Below, one piece after another: positions 1 through 7,790 of a stretch of 12,951 bases of DNA. The position numbers were made by a program, and so were the translations under genes. A model generated the notes under the pieces. That model saw only the letters and a program-made list of their open reading frames with translations, searched no databases and had not been told where the DNA came from. Positions within the stretch are counted from its first letter, which is position 1, and the number at the start of each line of letters is the position of its first letter. The DNA lies in assembly GCA_004151065.3 (NCBI GenBank), contig NWUY0303924988.1, forward strand, positions 1 to 12,951, given 5' to 3'. The DNA comes from Larix sibirica (Eukaryota; Streptophyta; Pinopsida; Pinales; Pinaceae).

Positions 1-95
1 GGCCCTGCATAGCCACCCGGGGATTTGACCCCAAAACCTTCTGCTTGCAAATACAATACTCAACCACTTAAACTAACCCACGAAGCTACTCAAGA
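1..95 (-). mobile_element. tRNA-derived SINE head (partial, runs off the left edge)
   Basis: Read on the minus strand, this stretch resembles a tRNA gene. A box A-like sequence, TAGTTTAAGTGG (complement of 64-75), fits TRGYNNARNNGG. A box B-like GGGTCAAATCC (complement of 21-31) differs at one position from the RNA polymerase III consensus. The roughly 30-nt spacing is that of a tRNA, and a 7-nt TTTGCAA loop lies between the boxes, but its stem does not pair well and there is no clear acceptor stem. That argues against a working tRNA and for the 5' head of a SINE whose body lies left of the window. A decayed tRNA pseudogene is the alternative. Confidence 0.5.
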
Positions 96-366
96 ATAAT
101 ATCTTATACTAAGATAATAATTAATTAATTGTGAAATGAGTATATTTGTTTTCTCAACTTTCCCTTTTCCCTATACTGAATATGCTTATTAAAAAAAAAC
201 TGAAAGATACCTTCTTAAAATAACTTATATAATCTAAGTACCATAACGATTAAATAATTATTATAAAATTTGTTTAGACATTCCATAAGGTCTAATATGG
301 TAAGGTGGTTCAAGCTTCAACTATTTTTGGTGGACTAAGGTTTGGAGGTTGGGCAATAGTCAATAT

Positions 367-449
367 CTAACACTAATGCCACAAGACTTTAACTACTACT
401 CAAGCATCTAACCCTAATGCCACAAGACTTTTAACTACGACTTATGCAT
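367..449. repeat. Two-copy tandem repeat, 41-bp period
   Basis: Two adjacent units start at 367 and 408. They share CTAAC(A/C)CTAATGCCACAAG and the following ACTTT-AACTAC part, with a few substitutions and a one-base indel. The second unit drifts near its end. No coding or regulatory role is visible. Confidence 0.8.
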
Positions 450-529
450 GTGCATGTTTAATATCACATGTGAGCAGGTGGGAATACCTAGCATGATTTT
501 TCACTATAAATTTTTGGCCCAATAAGTCA

Positions 530-587
530 AGCATCAAACCATTTGTATTTTTATGAGAAGCATCAAACCATTTGTATTTTTATGAGA
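530..587. repeat. Perfect 2 x 29-bp tandem duplication
   Basis: The 29-nt unit at 530-558 is repeated without a single change at 559-587. The unit begins AGCATCAAACC and ends TTTTTATGAGA. The lack of divergence implies a very recent duplication by slippage or unequal exchange, or an assembly artefact. It is not in a gene. Confidence 0.93.
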
Positions 588-1001
588 TCTTGTTGAGTAT
601 TCGATACGCCATAATATACCAAAAAGAGCGATTAATCAATTCCACCGAGAACAATCCTTCTAGGGATTACACAACTATTTGAAAAGGCACGGGCCTTCTA
701 GTGATGGTGACCACTTTACAACTCTATACAATACATAGAGAATTTATTAAATATTTGTTGTGTAACAACAAAAATTTATTAAATAATTGTGGCGTAACAA
801 GATTCATAAAGTACCCACGGTGGCAAATGAATTTATAATGTTGGGGGGTTGATGTTATTAAATAAACATTAAAAGTAGTTGTGGTGTGGGGGTTAAAGCC
901 TTGGCACGAGGACCGCAATGGAGGTCCCTTTTTGCTTTGCTTGCAGGTGAAACAATCCGGATCGCGTTCACATGTGCGTCGTGTAAATTGTCAGGGTTTC
1001 T

Positions 1002-1007
1002 CACGTG
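1002..1007 (+). promoter_or_regulatory. G-box core (CACGTG)
   Basis: Palindromic CACGTG, the binding core for plant bZIP and bHLH factors, lies in the CpG-rich island. A 6-mer occurs by chance, so use of this site is unproven. Confidence 0.3.
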
Positions 1008-1186
1008 GTAGCCGCCAGTATTTTCATTCCAATTATGAGCTGTCATGGCCTTTTGTTTTTGTTTTTTTTCTGTTATTAATAAATTCCATCTCTACGCGTA
1101 TAGTCCATAACCCTAGCGGTATCGCTATTAAATTCATTCGACTCCGACGAGATCCACCGGCTCCCACATTTTGCACGAATTCAAAA

Positions 1187-1199
1187 TCATGAGTCATGA
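1187..1199 (+). promoter_or_regulatory. GCN4-like bZIP site in a near-palindrome
   Basis: TCATGAGTCATGA is symmetric apart from its central base and contains TGAGTCA, the recognition core of GCN4/Opaque2-type bZIP factors. It sits about 190 bp from the G-box in the same CpG-rich stretch. Functional assignment is by motif only. Confidence 0.3.
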
Positions 1200-1599
1200 C
1201 GATTATGGAAATACGGCCACCGTTGGAGCCATCACGAGGTCGCTGTACCCGGGATTCGAGGAAATTCTTGTGAAGTTGATCGGAGCTGAAAAAGTCAAAG
1301 GAAGCGGGCCCCACGGAAAGCCGGCTGGTGCCCTGGCATGTGCGTAGTGGCGTTTAATTGGCATGGGCGTAGTCCCGGAAAGTCCCTGCTGGAATTTCGG
1401 ATTTGGAATTCGATTCGACCGGACGGAAGGCTTTTCAAAATTTGGGGATTCGCGCTTCCCCCGCACTTCCCGATTTGCCCGGGGATAAAGCTCTCTGTAA
1501 GTTCCCGGCTCCACTAGTTCCTTTTATTTGCCTCTGGAGGCAGAAAATTGCCGAATAAGGGAAGCAGAAATGATAATAAGCACGTAATTACTTTCTGTT

Positions 1600-1740
1600 T
1601 GGATTTGAAGCTTAAAAATGCCGAACGAGGAAGCAGATAAGCAGATAGGCACATTAGGCTAAGGGCCGTGTTTCATTTCTTTTGGTTTTGTTTTCTAGCT
1701 TCAAAATGCCTGAAGCGGTACAAGAAGCACATTAGGTCGG
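1600..1740. repeat. Diverged tandem repeat, about 91-bp period
   Basis: The string around 1607 (GAAGCTTAAAAATGCCGAA, then GAAGCAGATAAG and GGCACATTAGG) recurs in altered form from about 1698 (AGCTTCAAAATGCCTGAA, then ACAAGAAGCACATTAGG). A further weak copy of the GCCGAATAAGGGAAGCAG part lies near 1550. This is the left end of the repeat-built leader region upstream of the TRM gene. Confidence 0.55.
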
Positions 1741-1778
1741 AGTAAATTGGCGGAAATCCCGGCTCCATTGCAGAAGAA

Positions 1779-1971
1779 TTGCACGGTATGAGCCTTGCAC
1801 GACATTATTTGTCTTAGATTTGCCGTATACGACTAAAGGTTAGACAAATGTGTATGATTTTGGCTCAGTTAACTAGTACCTAAAATCTTTATATAGACGG
1901 AAATATTGTAGAATGCAGATTCTTTAAGTTTTGGTTCGATCCCAAAAAGATTGCACGGTATGAGTCTTGCA
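1779..1971. repeat. Dispersed direct repeat, 172-bp spacing
   Basis: A 21-nt sequence starting TTGCACGGTATGAG occurs at 1779-1799 and, with one mismatch, at 1951-1971. Looser similarity continues after each copy (GATTTGCCGTAT against GATTTGCTGTAT). It appears to belong to the same layered duplication that built 1600-2940. Confidence 0.6.
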
Positions 1972-2117
1972 GGGGCGTAGTTGTCAATATACTGTTGAAG
2001 ATTTGCTGTATCCTGCTAGAGCATGGAAAAATATGCCTGATTCTGGTTCTGTTCATACTATAACATCTTGAGGATGTAAATAGTTGCATTTTCTCTTTTG
2101 TCCGGGTATCTGCAAGA

Positions 2118-2263
2118 TCCGGACAATAGATAAAGATAATGCAACTATTTAGAACACATTTCATTGTAAATATTTGCAGTTTCGAAGATATCCGGACAAT
2201 AGACAGTGAAAATGCAACGATTTAGAACAAATTTGAATGTAAAAGTTGCAATTTTTCTGTCAA
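2118..2263. repeat. 73-bp tandem sub-repeat in the leader region
   Basis: TCCGGACAATAG occurs at 2118 and 2191, and TTTAGAACA at 2148 and 2221, both 73 bp apart. The rest of each unit is similar (AATGCAAC followed by TTTAGAACA, then ATTT.A.TGTAAA). The end of the second unit merges into the larger repeats that begin near 2226. Confidence 0.7.
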
Positions 2264-2940
2264 TTGTCTGATATCTGCTATTGTTTGTGATTAGAGCTAA
2301 ATTTCGCGGCAAATTGTTCCATATTGTCAAGTTCTATCTTCAGTAAGCATTTTTGTTTAATTGTTTGTACGAACAGGGTGCTGTCAGTTTTATAGTCTCA
2401 AATCGGTGTGATTGTACGGGAACAACTATTTAGAACAAATTTGAGTGTAAATAGTTTCAATTTTTGTCTAGTGTCCTAACATATGCGATTGTTTGTGCTT
2501 TGAAATAAAATTTGCGGCAAATTGTTTCGTATTGGTTCTATGTTCAGTAAGCATTTTTGTTTAATTGTTTATACGAACAGGGCGCTGCGAGTTTTAGAGT
2601 CTCAAATCGGTGCGATTTTATGAGATAAACGGCTGGCATTTGCTCTTTAGGAGATCTTGTGCCCGTTCCATCAGCTAAAGGTAATTTAGCAGACCTTAAA
2701 ATTGTTCTAAAATTTTCTTCTATTGGCCGGTAGCTGCGCTTATTTGTGACAAGAAATACATTTTGCTGCAAATTGATCCAAATTGTCCAGTTCTAACTTC
2801 AATAAGTTCTGTTTAATTGTTTAGACAACGGAATGCTGCGAGTTTTATAGTCTCAAATCGGTGCGATTGTACAGGACAAACGGCTCCCGTTTGCTTCTCA
2901 GCAGATTTCCTGCAATTTCCGTAAGCTCAAAGGTAATTAA
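2226..2940 (+). repeat. Three tandem modules of about 204-251 bp, exon-like, upstream of the TRM gene
   Basis: The anchor GTCTCAAATCGGTG occurs at 2395, 2599 and 2850, giving periods of 204 and 251 bp. Each module has, in order: a T-rich tract with TTTAATTGTTT; an acceptor-like AG (2375-2376, 2579-2580, 2823-2824); the anchor block; and, in modules two and three, an AAAG|GTAATT donor (GT at 2681 and 2933). Thus 2581-2680 and 2825-2932 read as duplicated non-coding exons of 100 and 108 nt. Module one has no matching donor. The array directly precedes the leader intron of the gene. Use of these exons is inferred; they could instead be repeats within a larger leader intron. Confidence 0.6.
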
Positions 2941-3018
2941 CATAGCTCATGATTTATTCTTTGTCGTAGCATTGTGATTCTTCGAAACTTGTTCTTTGAC
3001 GGTCTTTTCTCTTTTCAG
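2933..3018 (+). other. Probable 86-nt intron in the 5' leader of the TRM gene
   Basis: The donor AAAG|GTAATT at 2933 is followed by a T/C-rich stretch ending CTTTTCTCTTTTCAG at 3018, a strong plant acceptor. From 3019 to the start codon at 3175 there is no ATG at all, as expected of a leader exon. A TATA-like CTATATAAT at 3111-3119 offers an alternative in which transcription starts just upstream of the coding exon. The strong acceptor makes me prefer the intron model. Confidence 0.5.
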
Positions 3019-3174
3019 GCCACGTTCTGAGCAGAAAATCTCATTCATTGATCCCTGGACGGTTTCGTTCAGCCGTTGCTCTTTATTCGGCTACGGCTGT
3101 CCAGGCTGTCCTATATAATCTGGCTTCAAGGAGTATTCTGAAACAACCATTCTTTTTCGTTTCCTGCGTTAAAG

Positions 3175-6100
3175 ATGACAAAAGAACAACCGCACAGAAG
3201 TGCATCTATGCAGGGCGAGAGGGAATTTCGCGGTTGTATGAGCACAATTATGCGTTTGTTTGACTTCAATCGAGGTCTCACCACTCGAAAAATTCTTCCC
3301 CCTCAAACGTTTTCTGGAGGTAATTGCTCTCATTTTTCCATTTCTAAAACGATCTTTTAAGCATTTTCTTTAGCGACTCGTGCCCATTCGTTTTGATTCT
3401 TGTTGTCCAGAATTGGAAGCTCCGCGGAAAAGTCTAGAGATTCCAGGTAGAGGAAAGAAAGATGAGGGTGATAACGAAGAGAAGAAGAGGAATCCAAATG
3501 TGGTGGCTCGTCTCATGGGGCTGGATGCAATGCCAGACAAATCGAAATCTGGGGATCATTCAAGAAGCAGCTCAGCAATCAGCTCAGCATGTTCAAAGCA
3601 GATCTCCATTGACAAGGAGCAACACACATATCCGGTAAGTCTTCCCAAAAGTCGTTCTGTGGGTGAATTCTATTCTCCTCTGCCGTACAATTTAGCCAGC
3701 GTGGGCCAAAAATTGGATTCTAGATCACATTCATTTAGAGAACATCCACAGGAGAAGCAGCTGGAAGAGTTCAAGAGGGATTTTGAAGCCCGTCAATCTC
3801 TTAAATATAGCGAACCTTCCCAGTACTTTCAACATGAAAATTTCAAATTTGATCACAACATTGTTCAACAAAGGTCAGATGATGCACGCGGGCTTTTATA
3901 TAGGGATCAATTTATGGACTCACCGAGGACCCCTGCTTCTGTTCGCAAAAGGTACACTCAATCAACAGAATTTCTGGAAGCCCTAGAATACCTTCAGAAA
4001 AATGAGGAAATACTTCTCAAGGCACATCGTGATTCCAATCCCTTGCTTGCCAGACATAGTAATCCACCCCATTATGGTGTTGCTAAGAAAACCTATGCTC
4101 AAGAACGTGCTCCACGGCCAAATATGAAAGAATTGGCAGGTTCTCGGTCCCCACTTCATCTGCATTCTAGATCAAGCTCACCTTCAAGGAATTCTGCTAG
4201 TACATTGCCAGCTACGATAGTTGTTTTGAAACCAAATTCAGGACCAGCAACACGAACAAGTGAAAAATTGAAAAACTACAAAGACGAGTCTGGACAAAAC
4301 AGCAAGGACACATCCACAGATTTCAGGAAAACCAGAGACATTCCACAACTGAAAGAGGGAAAAAACAATGGAAATCATGTCAGCAAGGCGTTCAGAGAGT
4401 TAGATTCAGAAGATGACTCTGCTTCAATTACATCATCTAACAGGAAATTGCTGCCAAAAATAACATCAAATAGGAGCATGAGTGCTAATGGGAATGAAGC
4501 TTCATCGTCTTGTAGGAGCAATCTTGAGCTACAGAGTTCACCTAGGCCTGGAAAACGTATGACAGGCAACTGTAAGGAAGAGAAGAAGGTTGTTGCAAAG
4601 AAAGACGCTCAATGTTTAAGGAGGTCTGAAGTGAAAAAGGTCTCTTCAAGGTCCCCCTCTGTCCCAAGGCCTAACAAAGATGTTTACGACAGAAGTGCAT
4701 CAACAGGTTACGCTCGAAGTAGTAATTCTACCACTGACTCGTCAAAGAAGAAGCCAGATCCCCAGAATATGATGTCAAAACGAAAAAATCAGAGTAAGAA
4801 AGACACCTTGCCATCGACGCAGAGCAAGGACAGAATGGCAGGTCTCGAAGGAAAGGGAGAAAATGCACAGGGTATCATTGCTAATGCTGTTGCTACTCAT
4901 AGCGAAGACAAAATTGAAGCCATCATTCAGGAGGAGCGCCCCATAGACAACGGAGTAGATGGATCCTGTAAACAGTCTTGTGTCGATGTGAAAAGTGAAT
5001 TTCCAAGCCCAAATTCTGTGTTGGATGGACTGTTTCAACAAGAGAGTCCAAGCCCGCTAAACACCAAAGAGGTTACAACAGATTTCCATGGTATGCTTAC
5101 CACACTAATCTCTCCAGTTGTCTTTAAGATCCTGTATTTTACAGTTATTTGATATTTTACACAATGGAAGACATTTAAAGACATGGAATTGTGATATCTA
5201 CAGTGAAAATCTATACAGAGCAATTTCGGAACTAGTCGTAAAAGAATTGTAAATCAGCAACTGAATTGAAAGTAAAGTTGTCTACTTAACATCAAATAGA
5301 AACAGAAAACCCAAACTGTACCGCAATTTGTCATGTGCCATTCAAATTGTTTCCTAGGGAAGTTGCATTAAGCTAGGCTTCAAGCCAAAGAAAATGCCAT
5401 GTTTATTCTTGACAAATTGGTTAATATTTAATTTTTTTTGTGCAGAGTTGAGAGAGAAACTGTGCAGCCTGAAATCCGATGGAAATGATACAAGTGATTC
5501 TGATCAATCTGTTCATGTCTTCCATGAAGTCGAAATGTTGAAGCTTATTCCAGAGGATGGTGCCTTGGCAGCGAGAACAGAGCTGTCGTCAGACAAGAGC
5601 ATGGACCTTGATGAGATGCAGAGACCCAATTTTGAAAGTGTAGCTGTAGAAGGCATCCCTTTTACGAAAGGAAAAGAAGCAAGCCTCCTGTATGTGAGAA
5701 ATCTATTAGTTTCCGCCGGGTTTAACAATGACAACATTCTAAAGGCTACAGGATGGAGCTACCCTTCCCATCCTATAGATCCTCAGGTTTTTGATCGGCT
5801 TGAAGACTATTACAATGATGCACAAGAAAATAATCCATCCATGAAAACCAGCAATGGAATTCAGGGATGTGAGAAATCCAAGCTGTCTCTGGATTTTGTA
5901 AATAGGAAGCTGCTGTTTGAGCTCGTAAATGAAATCTTGGGCAAAAAGTTGAAGCCTTTCTTGGACACCCAACCCTGGATAAAGCCTGCAAAATTAACTC
6001 GTCGACATATGTCCATTGGCAAAAAACTACTTCAAGAAGTGTGGGATGAGATTTCTAGTTCTCCTGAGGTAGATTGTAAAATTCTAGAAGACGTGGAGGA

Positions 6101-6239
6101 TTTGATCAGTAAAGACATGCGTATTGAAGCTCCTTGGGCACCAGACAACGAGGATATTGAGAAAGTTGGGTTTGAAGTGGAACATCTGATCTTTGATCAT
6201 CTTCTTCAAGAATTTGTTTTTGACCTCTTTTCTCGATAA
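3175..6239 (+). CDS. TRM / LONGIFOLIA-related protein (DUF3741 and DUF4378), three coding exons
   Basis: Exons 3175-3319, 3411-5090 and 5446-6239 join in frame to 872 codons plus TAA. The start is the first ATG after an in-frame TGA at 3139 and has A at -3. Visible blocks are GCMSTIMRLFDFNRG (about residues 20-34) with TRKIL; LEAPRKSLEIP at the exon 1-2 junction; VARLMGL (80-86); a DUF3741-like helix FLEALEYLQKNEEILL (about 234-262); VVLKPN (about 318-323); FPSPNSVLD with a trailing ESPSP (about 578-600); and DUF4378 (about 686-872). This order is typical of plant TRM proteins. In Arabidopsis they recruit TON1 and a PP2A phosphatase complex to cortical microtubules and the preprophase band; LNG1/LNG2 promote longitudinal cell elongation. 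The middle is Ser/Lys-rich and probably disordered, with no signal peptide or membrane segment. The subclade is not resolved. The frame in exon 2 stays open upstream to a GTG at 3380, but that lies inside intron 1. Confidence 0.9.
3320..3410 (+). other. Intron 1 of the TRM gene (91 nt, phase 1)
   Basis: The donor GAG|GTAATT and the acceptor TTGATTCTTGTTGTCCAG|A flank a T-rich 91-nt sequence. Reading straight through meets a TAA at 3358-3360. Splicing joins the G at 3319 to AA at 3411-3412, giving Glu and the family-typical TRKIL...LEAPRKSLEIP continuity. The other candidate acceptor, TTTAG at 3373, would leave only 54 nt and breaks the frame. Confidence 0.88.
5091..5445 (+). other. Intron 2 of the TRM gene (355 nt, phase 1)
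   Basis: The donor CATG|GTATGC and the acceptor TTTTTTTTGTGCAG|AG enclose an A/T-rich sequence. Read-through would end at a TGA at 5150-5152. Joining the G at 5090 to AG at 5446-5447 makes a Glu codon and carries the frame from TTDFH into LREKLCSLKSD, leading to the DUF4378 domain. Confidence 0.9.
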
Positions 6240-6598
6240 AATTCAACAGGCAAAGTATTTTAGCAGAGAATAAGTGTACGTAGTCCAGAAACCTTAGATC
6301 TGGTAGACTCCAATAGCTCCTCTGAATATACAATTGTTTTCTGTCAATGGTGATGGATAGAGGGAAAGATGACAAGTAACCGGATCAATTTGTACATAAA
6401 AGCAATGTAATTGAATACAGCTGTATATTTCTCATCAGAAAAACAAACTTATTAGTATGTTCATTGTGATCATCTTTCTCTATTCTCTTAAAGCATGAAT
6501 GATTTCTTTTAGGTGTTCTTCGATGTTTTCAAAATTGTCAAGAAGTACAAAAGAGTGGTCACTCAGAAAACAGTCACTTGTGTTATTGTCTATATTTT

Positions 6599-6604
6599 AA
6601 TAAA
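6599..6604 (+). terminator. Candidate poly(A) signal AATAAA downstream of the TRM gene
   Basis: AATAAA lies 360 nt after the stop codon in a T-rich context. Plant 3' ends are set by loose signals. An alternative cleavage region is near 6390-6480, where GTACATAAAAGC and TGTAATTGAAT precede an A-rich stretch. Which one is used cannot be told from sequence. Confidence 0.35.
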
Positions 6605-6690
6605 ATGCCAGCGAATTTGTTCTGGTTAGTTTTAATTGATTTGAGAAAGAAGGAACAATTATTCCAGGTAACCTCATCGGCTTCTTATTT

Positions 6691-6970
6691 GCTTCTGTTC
6701 AACTTTCTGCTTCAGTTGAGTGGAGCACAACAGCAGAAGAAAATGTAGCCCTATAAAGGTGAATAACAAAGCCAATTCCACCCTCTAAGCATCAAGTATA
6801 TAAGAAGTTCATGTTGAGGCTTCTTGTTCTGTAAAGGATGTTGCTTCTGTTCAACTTTCTGCTTCAGTTGAGTGGAACACAACAGCAGAAGAAAATGTAG
6901 CCCTAGAAAGGTGAATAACAAAGCCAATTCCACCCTCTAAGCATCAAGTATCTAAGAGTTCATGTTGAGG
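6691..6970. repeat. Recent 128-bp tandem duplication 3' of the TRM gene
   Basis: The unit at 6691-6819 recurs at 6843-6970 with three substitutions and one 3-base-scale length difference (AAGAAG against AAGAG), about 97% identical. A 23-nt spacer separates the copies. Each starts GCTTCTGTTCAACTTTCTGC and ends GTTCATGTTGAGG. It lies beyond the likely poly(A) region. The minus-strand open frame across it is only the duplicated sequence read twice. Confidence 0.92.
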
Positions 6971-7790
6971 GAAGACATAATTGTAACTGGTATGATATGT
7001 ACTTTGTATTGTACAAAATTTAGTGCCACTTCAACTTTTAGAGGAAGTGGGATGGTGAGCAATAGAAAGGGAATCATGAGCGATTGTAGTAGAATGTAAG
7101 CAGTGTTATAAATTAAAAACTTAGTCAGGCCTAAGTGTGAAGTATGATTTGGACTGAGAAAAGCTTGGAAAAAATTTAGCCTCAGAAATTGTTCAAAATG
7201 AGATGTGTTTCTTTTGCTTTTTGGCAGTTATATCCGACATTGGCTTGTTTTTCCAGTCCCTTGTGAGTTTAACTTGTCAGGCAGCAAATAACCCATGGGC
7301 TACTCCTGGGCCAAGGTCTGGCTTGTGAGTACTTGCGGGTCTGACTTGCTTGCAGAGAGTTTTGGGGTTGATAAAGGGCCAAGTAGAGCTTGACTTGGGA
7401 GTACTTGGACATGACTTTTTAGCTATGGTGGTAAAGTTGTTTAGTATCTTTAAACTATGAAATGTAAGTTATTTTCATTCTAAAAGTTGTTGGAATCTTT
7501 GTTTCTATGACACCACATTGCTACAAATTGCTGATTCCTCAAGAATTGAATCCATGCAATAGTGTGGTATCTTTATTATTGGGTGTTGTAGGGTGTAGAC
7601 GAGGGCCATTTGCCTACAAGGTGAGCAATAAAGAGTACATAGCCTCTATTGCATCAAACCTATACAACATCATTGGCTCAGTTTCCATTTGCTGATAACT
7701 TCATGCCTTCATGAATAGAGTTGTAGATTTCGAATCAACCATACTATATCCAAATACTATAAGCCATAAAGAAACCTTTGATTTTCTCCA
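6971..7790. other. Intergenic stretch with no recognised gene
   Basis: I see no supported coding sequence on either strand. A loose direct repeat around 7319 and 7390 (CTTG.GAGTACTTG with GACTTG nearby) hints at further small duplications. A 62-codon + strand frame at 7507-7695 starts with ATG but has no recognisable motif. Part of the right end could be the decayed 3' portion of the LINE that is recognisable from about 7790. Confidence 0.5.

Larger units (their letters stand above)
96..880. other. AT-rich intergenic DNA with small tandem repeats
   Basis: No gene or recognisable transposon domain was seen on either strand. Open frames here are short and low in complexity. The stretch contains the two small tandem repeats listed separately and otherwise A/T-rich simple sequence. 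Confidence 0.6.
940..1510 (+). promoter_or_regulatory. CpG-rich island; candidate promoter / first-exon region of the TRM gene
   Basis: By hand count, about 40 CpG dinucleotides lie between 961 and 1500, while most of the window has few. This suggests unmethylated DNA of the kind kept around active plant promoters. It contains a G-box core CACGTG (1002-1007) and a GCN4-like TGAGTCA (1190-1196) inside the near-palindrome TCATGAGTCATGA (1187-1199). A strong plant donor, GTAAGTT, starts at 1497 and could end a non-coding first exon. No convincing TATA box was found. The role as the promoter of the gene starting at 3175 is inferred from position and orientation. A degraded gene fragment or a separate CpG-rich repeat is possible. 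Confidence 0.35.

Noticed and set aside
881-1514. Open frames of about 100 codons on both strands of the CpG-rich island
   Set aside because: They reflect GC-rich composition with few stops. Starts are not ATG in the cases checked, and no domain or codon pattern supports coding.
3048-3263. 71-codon + strand frame overlapping the start of the TRM gene
   Set aside because: It begins with TTG, is in another frame from the supported start and has no family features.
3380-3410. Translation start at the GTG at 3380 for the long exon-2 frame
   Set aside because: It is GTG, lies inside intron 1, and would drop the conserved N-terminal block that splicing restores.
5394-5445. Separate gene starting at the ATG at 5394 for the DUF4378 frame
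   Set aside because: These bases are the T-rich end of intron 2. Its phase matches exon 2 exactly, so this is the last exon of the same gene.
6751-6933. 60-codon minus frame with an internal repeat
   Set aside because: Its repeat is just the 128-bp DNA duplication translated twice.
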